Shown: positions 12,960 through 16,445 of the stretch, piece by piece
Numbering within the stretch: the first letter of the stretch is position 1
Layout: the number at the start of each line of letters is the position of its first letter
Source of the DNA: Glandiceps talaboti
Taxonomy: Eukaryota; Hemichordata; Enteropneusta; Spengelidae
Assembly (NCBI RefSeq): GCF_964340395.1
Contig: NC_135559.1
Coordinates: 11,378,759-11,398,758 of the forward strand
Length of the DNA stretch: 20,000 nucleotides
Direction of reading: 5' to 3'
Position numbers and translations under genes: made by a program
The notes under the pieces: generated by a model
What the model was told of the DNA's origin: nothing
Database searches by the model: none
Seen by the model: only the letters and a program-made list of their open reading frames with translations

Positions 12960-14604
12960 ATACATGTTATTGAAACAGGCCAAGATCATTATCCAATATA
13001 TATACTTACAGCAGTTCTTCAACCAATTTACCAGCTGCAGAATACTGAGATAAAGAGATCTCATGTCTCCTTCTCTTTTTGAAATGAATGATATCAAAGT
13101 CATGCTTCTCAGCTGATACGAAACACTTCACATGTTCCTGAAATTCTTCACCTAATGGAAGCTGTTCATCTCCACCTAACTCAGTATACTCTGAAAGTGT
13201 AAAATAAAATCAATACAAATTTGGTATTACTCACACACGGTTATCTGTGAAGACATTTGTATGTGCTGTATGAGCTCTGTGAGCATATTACATGCATGCT
13301 CGAAGTCATCTAACATGATAATGAGTGACATGTTAATCCGAGTCGACCCCTTTTTATACCGATATGTAGATTAGGCACATGCAATGCCAGTTATATATTC
13401 ACCACAACAGTAGACAGACTACTAAAGTACAACTGTTACTTACTAGGAAAGTAAGGTAGACACAAACTAAAATCTAGTGGTGTCCGGTGTGGTTGATTAG
13501 TGCCTCTGTTGTATAGATCTAATTACCATGTTATCAAGATCATGTAAACACTGGAAGTCTTAAAATATGCACTGTAAGGTCATGGAAGTCATCAGAAATG
13601 CCACCCTACTGTGACTCCAATTAAACCCACATCAATTCAATAGCATATATCAACCTATCACAACAACAGTTTTAGTTTGTGCCTATCTTTAATAGTTAGC
13701 CAAAACCTTGACTGCCCTTGAATGCCCCTGACTACCCCTGTCATATCAATTAATGTTCAAAACTATAACATATTTCCTACTTCAGTTCTTTTTTTCCTCA
13801 CCTCTCTTGTTGTCACTGTCAGTTTTTAACTGTGTAGAGACCTTGTTCTCCCCACCATAAGACCACTTATAGTTGTTGGAGTACAGATTCAGGAGGTCAT
13901 TCAACTCTTCCTCAGCTTTGTAGTACTCTTCATAGTCCTAGTATGCATCAAAGGAAGAAATCAAAATTGTGGTGAAATATTTTACAATATTCCATATTTT
14001 GGTTACATACCGACCAGCCATTATTAATGTAGCATCACATGAGGGCGCTCTACAATACATGAAATTGAGGTTTAACTTTTCATTATGTATGCCGAACACC
14101 TGACAGTGCTAAAGACAGTCAACAAAATGTGTGTACACAAATTTCGTGAGTTCCTAAAACTTAAACAAAAGACAACAGAAGAAACTGATGGATTATAAAT
14201 TAATCAAGTGTACTCAAAATTTACCATAATACGTTAGAAAATGGTGATTTTCAAAACATGCAATAGTATTAAACAATTCTGATACTTGTTTGGCAACATT
14301 CTGCTGTCAAATAATGCCTCTAGTGGCCAAACTATAAAATCTTTTGTTTTTATGATAACAGCATATGATGTATGGTCAGATTCCGATGGCAAATAGTGCC
14401 CCTAGTGGTCAAACATTTGTTGTCTTTCACAAAAATATATTACACTGCACTCTCTTTTTTTTCTTACAAATATTGCCTGTAAGATGATATACAGCCAAGC
14501 CATGATAAAATATGTTTAAAAGTTATTCTTACCTTTTGTGCATCACTTCTGACATCCTGTGATCTACCACCATGAGTGTACTTAGATTTAAACTCCTCCA
14601 TCAC
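96..14604 (-). CDS. Diverged IP3-receptor-like calcium-release channel gene, internal part (18 exons)
   Basis: This is the overall gene; the exons are listed separately. Seen: 18 minus-strand exons with GT donors and AG acceptors join into one open frame of 749 codons plus two bases. Landmarks in order are a charged N-terminal stretch (1-155), LLRALIHNEER (156-166), a helical segment with LFGGNENVQ (226-234), a basic Ser/Arg linker (about 301-365), an RIH-associated domain (about 440-560) and a pre-channel linker (612-749). Known: IP3 receptors carry the same order, with motifs such as EGGNTTIQ, LQNFLR and NLVCETLQFLD, ahead of six membrane helices. Inferred: an endoplasmic-reticulum calcium channel subunit, probably tetrameric. 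The ryanodine receptor fits less well, because the stretch after the RIH-associated domain is short and shows no EF-hand. The N-terminal ligand-binding region and the pore are outside the window. The family call is firm; assignment to the canonical receptor is not. Confidence 0.85.
341..385. repeat. Imperfect (ATCA/ATTC) tetranucleotide microsatellite
   Basis: CAATCAATCA and ATTCATTC blocks alternate over about 45 bp in the intron between the last two exons (266-1034). The rest of that 769-bp intron holds only AT-rich unique sequence and the CAAA repeat below. Confidence 0.9.
959..1001. repeat. (CAAA)n microsatellite
   Basis: About eleven uninterrupted CAAA units, 33 nt into the intron downstream of exon 17. 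Read on the minus strand it is a (TTTG)n run, which produces a spurious LFVCLFVC-type ORF. Confidence 0.95.
1035..1177 (-). CDS. IP3R-like gene, exon 17, pre-channel linker (residues 646-693)
   Basis: This 143-nt exon has a CTATCCAG acceptor and a GTAAGT donor. It takes one base from exon 16 and ends in phase 0. The product reads LIKAGDHDPAYEAECQKAWD, then FFSNNSQSVELLKDSEIQKI, then HFRVKDT. IP3Rs have [29 protein letters not shown] here: the AW-D-FF...N.SQ.VELL...E..KI.F pattern fits well. The FPVP tetrad, almost fixed in canonical IP3Rs, reads FRVK here, a notable divergence. Confidence 0.9.
1317..1699. mobile_element. Mutator-like foldback element with 9-bp target-site duplication
   Basis: The element is 383 bp in the intron between exons 16 and 17. 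It is flanked on both sides by GTATGTTAT (1308-1316 and 1700-1708). It opens TAGACTCTCTTACAG and closes CTGTGAGAGAGTCTA. The two halves are imperfect inverted copies over about 185 bp each, meeting near 1495-1510, with matching landmarks ACTTCGCTTTACTAAAAT (GCTTCGC on the left), ATTATTTTGTATGTACCGAT and GCGACGCTCCGT. It encodes no transposase. Known: 8-11-bp target duplications and long terminal inverted repeats are typical of Mutator/MULE elements. Inference: a non-autonomous MULE that needs a partner transposase. Confidence 0.85.
2153..2255 (-). CDS. IP3R-like gene, exon 16, pre-channel linker (residues 612-645)
   Basis: This 103-nt exon begins in phase 0 after a TAAAACAAG acceptor (the pyrimidine tract is weak) and ends at a GTAAGT donor, leaving one base. 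It encodes VAPKNEKEDYITVGFAYFHI then LCRLEDIDSHINRE. It corresponds to the family stretch [20 protein letters not shown]: a hydrophobic helix G.AYFHILCRL followed by a polar end. The split codon plus exon 17 gives N-L-I-K-A-G, matching the ML-K-P-G pattern in IP3R. Confidence 0.88.
2478..2665 (+). repeat. Dispersed repeat family X, copy 1 (degraded)
   Basis: Shares TATTACACAAGTGAGTGATAG near its start and ATGTTGCAATAATAGTTAGAG near its end with the copy at about 4903. The intron 2256-2919 otherwise holds a cryptic exon candidate at 2800-2871 and unique AT-rich DNA. Confidence 0.6.
2920..3072 (-). CDS. IP3R-like gene, exon 15 (residues 561-611)
   Basis: This 153-nt exon is in phase 0 at both ends, with a TTGTATAG acceptor and a GTGAGT donor. 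It encodes IDQLKMSIANLIMSMIEENG, then PDWSTLAVEVKETVDAEAIH, then AIMLDYYKRGK. In IP3Rs the matching stretch is a helix (LELKNNASKLLLAIMESR) followed by ...VIKKAYMQGE; the alternating hydrophobic pattern and the closing Y-x-x-G agree. The frame continues into VAPKNEKED of exon 16 with no stop. Confidence 0.9.
3271..3291. repeat. (CCAA)5 microsatellite
   Basis: Five CCAA units in the intron between exons 14 and 15 (3073-3586). Confidence 0.9.
3345..3470 (+). repeat. Possible dispersed SINE/MITE-type repeat fragment
   Basis: The stretch with AATAAGTCTTCAGTTTTG, then GCAATCCAGGTTGG, then AAAGAGTTCCATAGTTTGGG resembles a repeat motif I recall from several marine invertebrate genomes (a conserved 'fused to GAGTTCCA.A.TTTGGG' form). 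This is from memory, not a search. No second copy is in this window. Confidence 0.3.
3587..3703 (-). CDS. IP3R-like gene, exon 14, end of RIH-associated domain (residues 522-560)
   Basis: This 117-nt exon has a TTTTGCAG acceptor and a GTAAGG donor, phase 0 at both ends. It encodes GNHANSIVIFDNKIIEYTNY then ILRDTNMISKIVLGQNLAM. It matches the pattern after EYCQGP in IP3Rs: G.NQ..I....NGIDIITALIL.D. The G-N-x-x-N and the ILRD/ILND pair are the best markers. The exon boundary falls right after NEYAS, where the family has a short variable loop. Confidence 0.92.
3772..3868 (+). repeat. Direct repeat flanking exon 13, copy 1
   Basis: Contains GTCTTTGAGTCACTTG, TATTACAATTTTTTG and AATCAAAGTTATAACT. 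It matches 4382-4466 in the same order and orientation. The two copies lie in the introns on either side of exon 13. The remainder of the intron 3704-4107 shows nothing else. Confidence 0.7.
4108..4257 (-). CDS. IP3R-like gene, exon 13, core of RIH-associated domain (residues 472-521)
   Basis: This 150-nt exon is in phase 0 at both ends, with a TTTCACAG acceptor and a GTAAGT donor. It encodes NYLREQPDNIKSVNLVAETA, then KFLDLVYANI, DDSTIALVEEIFSTLNEYAS. This is the clearest family signature. Human IP3R has NFLR, NLVCETLQFLD, NVALINQTLESLTEY in the same order. Ryanodine receptors share NYLR but lack the NLV.ET..FLD form, which favours IP3R. Spacing between the motifs is shorter than in vertebrate IP3R. 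Confidence 0.95.
4382..4466 (+). repeat. Direct repeat flanking exon 13, copy 2
   Basis: Contains CTCTTTGAGTCACTGG, TATTACAATTTTTGG and AATCAAAGTTGCAACT, paired with 3772-3868. About 80% identical by eye over the last 60 bp. Confidence 0.7.
4903..5181 (+). repeat. Dispersed repeat family X, copy 2
   Basis: Shares GATTACACAAGTGGGTGATAG with copy 1 and, with copy 3, GATCAAGATAGTGTAAAC.TTGGAAGTC, CTATAATTAAACC.ACAT.CATTCAATAGC and a terminal AGTTTTAGTTTGTGTCTATC. Its left end keeps only AAAGATAGG of the inverted terminus. It fills a third of the intron 4258-5240; the rest is unique. Confidence 0.75.
5241..5375 (-). CDS. IP3R-like gene, exon 12, start of RIH-associated domain (residues 427-471)
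   Basis: This 135-nt exon is in phase 0 at both ends, with a TATACAG acceptor and a GTATGG donor. It encodes DLPPEVQRLIEEAEADDLEF, then KDDGFIELVLRILGQMCDGQ and HSNLQ. In IP3Rs and ryanodine receptors the RIH-associated domain opens with a helix of the form ILRFLQLLCENHNRDLQ; here VLRILGQMCDGQHSNLQ keeps the pattern, including LR, C, H-N and LQ. It reads straight into NYLREQ in the next exon. Confidence 0.92.
5522..5671 (-). other. Orphan 49-codon ORF of unknown nature in an intron
   Basis: An ATG-to-TGA frame that reads MLFYLRKLQNSEEIDKAKSL, then NERISLSMPLIPLLGKVCRG, then VISKIVAQV. Its composition looks protein-like, with an amphipathic start and a hydrophobic centre, and it ends at a CAG/GTTTGA that could be a donor. 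A very strong acceptor tract (long pyrimidine run ending TTCTCTTAG) lies at about 5692-5757. No acceptor joins it in frame to exons 11 and 12, and it is not needed for their phase match. It may be a relic exon, a mobile-element fragment, or chance. Confidence 0.25.
5817..6077 (-). CDS. IP3R-like gene, exon 11, linker before RIH-associated domain (residues 340-426)
   Basis: This is the largest exon in the window (261 nt, 87 codons, phase 0 at both ends), with a TTTCCAG acceptor and a GTAAGT donor. It begins SQRSLKRQKFLQGSRRSLRP, strongly basic with RxxS patterns, passes through KVSDKGMMVAGTSASNGPSK, and ends in an acidic stretch with VEGEGSKEDLANIEFD. The switch from basic to acidic suggests a disordered regulatory linker. 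The acidic tail merges with the next exon to lead into the RIH-associated domain. Confidence 0.88.
6217..6492 (+). repeat. Dispersed repeat family Y, copy 1
   Basis: Begins AACAGAAAATATGGGTTATA followed by CCCTGGTCGTTCTATG and ends AAGGCCCCTTAGTTCACTAG. The same landmarks occur in order at 12307-12512. It lies in the intron between exon 11 and the microexon (6078-6961). Confidence 0.75.
6790..6843. repeat. (GT)27 microsatellite
   Basis: About 54 bp of uninterrupted GT, 118 nt downstream (minus strand) of the microexon donor. Long CA/GT tracts can influence splicing of nearby small exons; whether this one does is unknown. Confidence 0.97.
6962..6973 (-). CDS. IP3R-like gene, candidate 12-nt microexon encoding RRKQ (residues 336-339)
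   Basis: Seen on the minus strand: a pyrimidine-rich tract ending TTTGCTGCACAG, then AGGCGAAAACAG, then the donor GTAACC. The 12 nt are phase 0 on both sides and encode Arg-Arg-Lys-Gln, so they can be included or skipped without changing frame. Inclusion puts R-R-K-Q immediately before S-Q-R-S of exon 11, giving R-x-x-S, a basophilic kinase pattern. Skipping gives G-L-V-G-S. Inference: an alternatively spliced regulatory microexon. Exons this short are easily spurious, and only transcript data would settle it. Confidence 0.6.
7080..7135 (+). repeat. Short direct repeat shared with 8157-8220
   Basis: TGGAGAATATATTGTTCATGG then TTCAAAGAATCAA and TACTTACTTTCGA correspond to TGGAGAATATAGTGTTTATTG, TTCCAAGAGTCAA and TAGTTACTTTGGA at 8157-8220. 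It lies upstream of the microexon in the intron 6974-7254. Confidence 0.55.
7255..7359 (-). CDS. IP3R-like gene, exon 9, basic Ser/Arg/Gly linker (residues 301-335)
   Basis: This 105-nt exon is in phase 0 at both ends, with an ATTATCAG acceptor and a GTAAGA donor. The product is a disordered-looking basic linker: AILAGSALLRKGTSAGSKSR, then LGASRMGSKRSGLVG. Repeated SR, SK and GS pairs suggest a flexible, phosphorylatable loop between the helical segment and the RIH-associated domain. Because it is symmetric in phase it could be skipped without a frameshift. Confidence 0.83.
7556..7580. repeat. Small near-perfect palindrome
   Basis: GGTATTTGCACTGCAGTGCA followed by ATACC is a self-complementary sequence centred on CTGCAG, about 110 bp outside the left arm of the foldback element. 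Confidence 0.75.
7692..8405. mobile_element. Nested foldback element with about 90-100-bp inverted ends
   Basis: The left end (7692-7794) and the reverse complement of the right end (8317-8405) match from TTTCAGATA through a 32-bp perfect block (7714-7745 against 8354-8385, containing AACAGAACCCCATTCTGCAT) to GCACTTTCAG or GCTTGCAG. A weaker third copy of the right arm lies at about 8030-8090. The inside has a GC-richer stretch (7830-7980) with small hairpins. No transposase is visible. The intron 7360-8587 is largely filled by this element and flanking relics. Confidence 0.75.
8241..8277 (-). other. Possible degraded hammerhead-type motif
   Basis: Read on the minus strand: GTGATCAAGGTC, a loop, then GATCGAAACGTCAC. 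The arrangement (NUGAUNA, short stem GGTC/GATC, then CGAAAC) recalls the hammerhead ribozyme core found in some retroelements. The invariant CUGAUGA is not intact, so cleavage is unlikely. It lies inside the foldback element at 7692-8405. The match rests on recalled consensus only. Confidence 0.25.
8588..8687 (-). CDS. IP3R-like gene, exon 8 (residues 267-300)
   Basis: This 100-nt exon lies between a TTATTGCAG acceptor and a GTAAGC donor. It encodes RALQSQHRAKIDEALEQQKS then LNKAMRHGKLVAE, a charged, heptad-like helix, possibly coiled coil. It follows the conserved FF/RM helix and precedes the basic low-complexity linker. Family members have a Lys/Asp-rich variable region here, so low similarity is expected. 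Frame continuity and splice sites are good. Confidence 0.87.
8688..9386. other. Intron between exons 7 and 8, no gene seen
   Basis: AT-rich unique sequence, with A-rich and T-rich tracts and an (AT)n run at 9204-9230. No other ORF, RNA or inverted repeat could be supported. Confidence 0.8.
9204..9230. repeat. (AT)13 microsatellite
   Basis: Uninterrupted AT dinucleotides in the intron between exons 7 and 8. Confidence 0.95.
9387..9484 (-). CDS. IP3R-like gene, exon 7 (residues 235-267)
   Basis: This 98-nt exon has a TGACAG acceptor and a perfect GTAAGTATT donor. It encodes ESLIEYFLSTREEHFFMAIK, then SRMNLSAVATKE, with two bases passing to the next exon. In IP3Rs the GGN segment is followed by a helix with the pattern S-x-F...K.EKFFKVFYDRM; here S-L-I-E-Y-F ... 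EEHFFMAIKSRM keeps the acidic pair, the FF and the RM. It continues the conserved block of exon 6 directly. Confidence 0.9.
10051..10145. mobile_element. Short hairpin MITE-like element, family W, copy 1
   Basis: Ends are GCTCAGAAACCTGTCTTTGT and, reverse-complemented from the right, CCAGAGACTTGTTTTGATGT. The centre is a perfect stem, TCTCAAGAAGCT / AGCTTCTTGAGA, with a 5-nt loop. GCTA flanks both sides (10051-10054, 10142-10145), a possible target duplication. It lies about 50 nt past the donor of exon 6. The same ends and TCTTGAGAT core appear at 15234-15319. Confidence 0.75.
10196..10352 (-). CDS. IP3R-like gene, exon 6, conserved helical segment (residues 182-234)
   Basis: This 157-nt exon runs from a CTTACACAG acceptor to a GTCAGT donor. 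It encodes QLEKICDVQNELNEHGAMLK, then VLPLLARTSD, SLAKEVLAFLSAMLFGGNE and NVQ. Known human IP3Rs have a closely similar pattern: EVQ..LDKEGA, then a helix, SD, a second helix, ALLEGGNTTIQ. The positions of GGN and the Q five residues later match. This is one of the two strongest family anchors in the window. Confidence 0.92.
10560..10750. mobile_element. Foldback element with about 60-bp inverted arms
   Basis: Left arm 10560-10624 and the reverse complement of 10686-10750 agree over ATTCAAACAATCAAT, CCAAGTGTGGTAT, TGATAAC and GGAGGTC with only a few mismatches. The 60-bp centre is unique. No coding capacity. It sits in the 1296-bp intron between exons 5 and 6; no second copy is in the window. 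Confidence 0.85.
11320..11575. repeat. Compound microsatellite: (GT)n, (CATA)n, (CAGA)n
   Basis: GT-rich run at about 11320-11363, CATA units from 11378 with interruptions to about 11506, and CAGA units at about 11512-11540, followed by GT-rich sequence. Low-complexity YVCM- and THTY-type ORFs on both strands are artefacts of this block. Confidence 0.95.
11649..11728 (-). CDS. IP3R-like gene, exon 5 (residues 156-182)
   Basis: This 80-nt exon has a TTTTACAG acceptor and a GTAAGT donor, beginning in phase 0 and ending with two bases of the next codon. It encodes LLRALIHNEERQLPEDW followed by ASDPIKKHAG. The LLRALIHNEE-type helix with a following LPEDW is the kind of segment found in the IP3R regulatory domain (from family knowledge, not a search). 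The spliced HAG-QLEKIC junction with exon 6 is clean. Confidence 0.88.
12307..12512 (+). repeat. Dispersed repeat family Y, copy 2
   Basis: AACAGAAAATATGGATTATA, then CCCTGGTCATTCTATG, CTGAGTCCAAAT, TGCCATTTTTTCC and a closing TTAGGCCCCTTTGGTCACTC correspond in order to 6217-6492. This copy is about 70 bp shorter. It lies in the intron between exons 4 and 5 (11729-12597), which otherwise shows only unique sequence and a TGACGTCA octamer at about 12201. Confidence 0.75.
12598..12673 (-). CDS. IP3R-like gene, exon 4 (residues 130-155)
   Basis: This 76-nt exon ends at an excellent donor (CTACAG then GTATGA). Two acceptors lie 8 nt apart. The nearer TTTCAG (exon from 12665) would give an immediate stop when joined to exon 3. 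The TTTAG that opens the exon at 12673 keeps frame, so that start was chosen. The product reads ISGNNPRSTERERLQQEALD then VKCLQ, a charged helix leading into the conserved LLRALIHNEE block of the next exon. Confidence 0.82.
12838..12961. repeat. (CAGA)n/(CACA)n microsatellite
   Basis: Interrupted CAGA and ACAC units over about 124 bp, most regular at 12920-12960, in the intron between exons 3 and 4 about 48 nt past the exon 3 donor. ORFs over it are low-complexity artefacts. Confidence 0.95.
13010..13190 (-). CDS. IP3R-like gene, exon 3 (residues 70-130)
   Basis: This 181-nt exon has a TTTCAG acceptor and a consensus GTAAGT donor. It begins two bases into a codon and ends with two bases of the next. 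The product includes EYTELGGDEQLPLGEEFQEH, then VKCFVSAEKHDFDIIHFKKR, a basic RRRHEIS run, and an amphipathic YSAAGKLVEELL helix. This resembles the charged part of the IP3R regulatory domain in composition, but I see no diagnostic motif. The strong splice sites and the fit of phases on both sides support it. Confidence 0.85.
13453..13691. mobile_element. Dispersed repeat family X, copy 3 (best preserved, with terminal inverted repeats)
   Basis: The left end AAGGTAGACACAAACTAAAA and the right end TTTTAGTTTGTGCCTATCTT are inverted copies, so this is a MITE-like element of about 240 bp. Internal landmarks ATCAAGATCATGTAAACACT, GGAAGTC, CAATTAAACCCACATCAATT are shared with 4903-5181. No ORF. It occupies the intron between exons 2 and 3. 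Confidence 0.78.
13802..13937 (-). CDS. IP3R-like gene, exon 2 (residues 25-69)
   Basis: This 136-nt exon runs from a CCTAG-type acceptor to a GTGAGG donor, starting in phase 0 and leaving one base for the next codon. It encodes an acidic, tyrosine-rich helix beginning DYEEYYKAEEELNDLLNLYS, then a polar tail ending TDSDNKR. Codon use and splice sites look real. No specific domain is recognised; it belongs to the regulatory solenoid of the channel by position. Confidence 0.82.
14304..14414 (+). repeat. Pair of short direct repeats
   Basis: CTGTCAAATAATGCCTCTAG + TGGCCAAAC (14304-14332) recurs as ATGGCAAATAGTGCCCCTAG + TGGTCAAAC (14386-14414), 82 bp apart, in the intron between exons 1 and 2. 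These may be the ends of a small decayed element. Confidence 0.6.
14533..14604 (-). CDS. IP3R-like gene, exon 1 of window (residues 1-24)
   Basis: This 72-nt exon starts after a CACTAG acceptor and ends at a GTAAGA donor, phase 0 at both ends. It encodes VMEEFKSKYTHGG followed by RSQDVRSDAQK, a hydrophilic, probably helical or loop stretch. It is the most upstream exon I can support; the next 5.4 kb to the right contain none. The frame joins the following exon without a stop. By itself it carries no recognisable motif and is assigned by continuity. Confidence 0.72.
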
Positions 14605-14872
14605 CTAGTGAAAAGAGCCACAAACAAATTAAACATAGTATGAGTTTGTTGAATAAACGAAGATCGGTCCAACTACAGAGAATGCACACTTCGTGAGGAG
14701 ACTAGAAATTGAGGAGATAGATACAAGTTTGATATGGAATGATATGAACTTGCTCCAAATGAGGTTTGAATTTAAAAGCTTTTATTTCTATGTTTCAGTC
14801 CTGCACAAAGGTTGTATGGTACTTCCTCATATGAGGTGTATCATGATTCACTTATAACTATGTGTCCTGTTT

Positions 14873-15550
14873 TCTGATATCAGACAAACTGTAAGTAGTG
14901 CAACGGCTGAGTTCCAATTTCAAGAACACTGATTGTGCACATTTCAAGATATCAGACGCATAGTTCCAGTTAACGCTGGTGACTGTTTGTGTGTTTGTGT
15001 ACATTTCATGACATCAGACAGACACTCTGTGATTATTGAATTATTAGTACCAGTAGTACGAGTTTTAATTTATACTTGTTGATTTACTGAACTAAACTAG
15101 ACTGTCTAAAAGTTCAATGCCAAAAACCACTGATCATATCCTTTTATAGTCTGAATGCCAATGTGGTCTCTAACTAAGTGGAGGTGTAAATCGTAATGCA
15201 CCGTATAGGGACTAGACTAACATATTTCATAATGGCTCAGAGACTTGTCTTGGTATTGGTGTGGAGAGTTTCTTGAGATCGCAACACCAAAACAACAAGA
15301 GACAAGATAAGTCTCTGGGATAATTTTATCAAGGGCCAATAAAATGCAATGTTCAAGTATTCAACACCACAATAAGTATTACAACAAATCTATGATTGTT
15401 AAAAAGTATAAGGGTTCCTTCAAATTCAGTCCAGTGAAAAAATGTACTATCACTTATTTTCAAAGTACCGATATTGACCAATGTATCATGATTTTTTTGG
15501 GGTGTGGTGTCGACTTTTGTATGTTTCATGATATCAGACACACTGTGATT
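14873..15550 (+). repeat. Recurring TTTCATGATATCAGAC-type motif
   Basis: Variants of ATTTCA(A/T)GATATCAGAC followed by AC/GTGTGATT recur at about 14875, 14942, 15003 and 15524. The pair at 15003 and 15524 also shares CACTCTGTGATT/CACACTGTGATT. They look like pieces of one decayed repeat. Confidence 0.5.
15234..15319. mobile_element. Short hairpin MITE-like element, family W, copy 2
   Basis: Ends GGCTCAGAGACTTGTCTTGG and, reverse-complemented, CCCAGAGACTTATCTTGTCT; the centre contains TTTCTTGAGATCGCAACACC. ATAAT lies directly on each side (15229-15233, 15320-15324), consistent with a 5-bp target duplication. Length 86 bp, no coding capacity. Confidence 0.75.
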
Positions 15551-15644
15551 GTACTTTTGTTTTGAAGTTGAAGGAACCAGAATTGGTTAAGTCTCTCAGG
15601 TTTGGAATAAAAGAATAGATACAATAGATAAATAAACACTGAAC

Positions 15645-15667
15645 AGATAGAGATAGATAGAGATAGC
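15645..15667. repeat. Imperfect (GATA)n microsatellite
   Basis: Short GATA/GAGATA run between foldback elements. Confidence 0.8.
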
Positions 15668-15782
15668 TTGATATACAACCACTGACATCAGACCATGGAC
15701 TATCGGAACCTGTTACAAACACTGAAAGTAAACAAATTAATTGGATTAATACCACTTGGCACAGCTAAGCATGGTGGAAGTA

Positions 15783-15947
15783 CAGAGACTTGTATTACAT
15801 TCCATCATTTGATAAGAACAGTTTTATGGCCTTTTTAAATAATAGTTCAGGTTCACAAACAAATTTCCAGTTACCCTGGCATTTCATGTACTCATAAAGA
15901 GGCCATAAATCTGTTCTCATCAAACCATGGTGTGTAATACAAGTCTC
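15783..15947. mobile_element. Hairpin element with about 57-bp arms and CAGAGACTTGT ends
   Basis: Left arm 15783-15837 and the reverse complement of 15891-15947 share CAGAGACTTGTATTACA, TTTGAT, AGAACAG and TTTATGGCCT. The terminal CAGAGACTTGT is the same as in family W. A minus-strand frame of about 70 codons runs through the right arm (with LMRTDLWPLYEYMKCQGNW), but the inverted copy and lack of fitting splice sites argue that it is not an exon. Confidence 0.7.
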
Positions 15948-16385
15948 TGCTGTTCCAATATGCTGGGCCAATGTAGTGTTATTCAGTTGTTTACTTTCCC
16001 TGTTTGTAACAGCTGGGTCCCGTTCGTCCACAGTCTTGTGTCAGCAGTTGTAATTATGATTGCTTAATTCCTCTGAAGTGCGAGTCCTGTTAATCGATTA
16101 GCATTAGCTAATTATGATTAGCTTCCTTTAAGTTCTAGAGTCAAGTTGTAAAACAGAGAGCATAGACTACACAGCCTGACTGGATGTATATGTACTCATG
16201 ATTTCTCACAACTTGTTTGAATAAAGGTTGTAAAAAAAATGTGTAGCCAGTTTACCAAGAAATTGGACATCCTAAAGTGCAATACTAGGTTTGCAAGTTA
16301 ACATTACTAATCCAAAGTCATTGCATGATAATACCATGTGTAATTCTATGTACTAAAAAAAGGGCATATGCCTCGACCATCAACT

Positions 16386-16445
16386 ATAGTTCAATAGTTT
16401 AGAGCATCAGACTCTATGCTACTTTAGAGGTATAGTATAGACTTC
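16386..16445 (+). repeat. Possible tRNA-derived SINE fragment
   Basis: TATAGTTCAATAGTTTAGAG + CATCAGACT resembles the box A and anticodon-arm side of a tRNA (TAGCTCAGTGGTTAGAGCATCAGACT-like). The B-box side (AGAGGTATAGTATAGAC) is too degenerate for a working tRNA. Most likely a decayed SINE head, or chance. Confidence 0.25.

Noticed and set aside
12741-13103. ORFs with TDRQTDRQ or SVCLSVCL repeats
   Set aside because: They read the CAGA microsatellite; the minus-strand ones merely overlap real exons 3 and 4 or their introns.
1-14604. Ryanodine receptor instead of IP3R
   Set aside because: NLVAETAKFLD and the short stretch from the RIH-associated domain to the channel linker fit IP3R better, and no EF-hand pair is seen. 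A distant third family cannot be excluded.
16386-16445. Functional tRNA gene
   Set aside because: Only the A-box side resembles a tRNA; the acceptor stem and B-box do not form.
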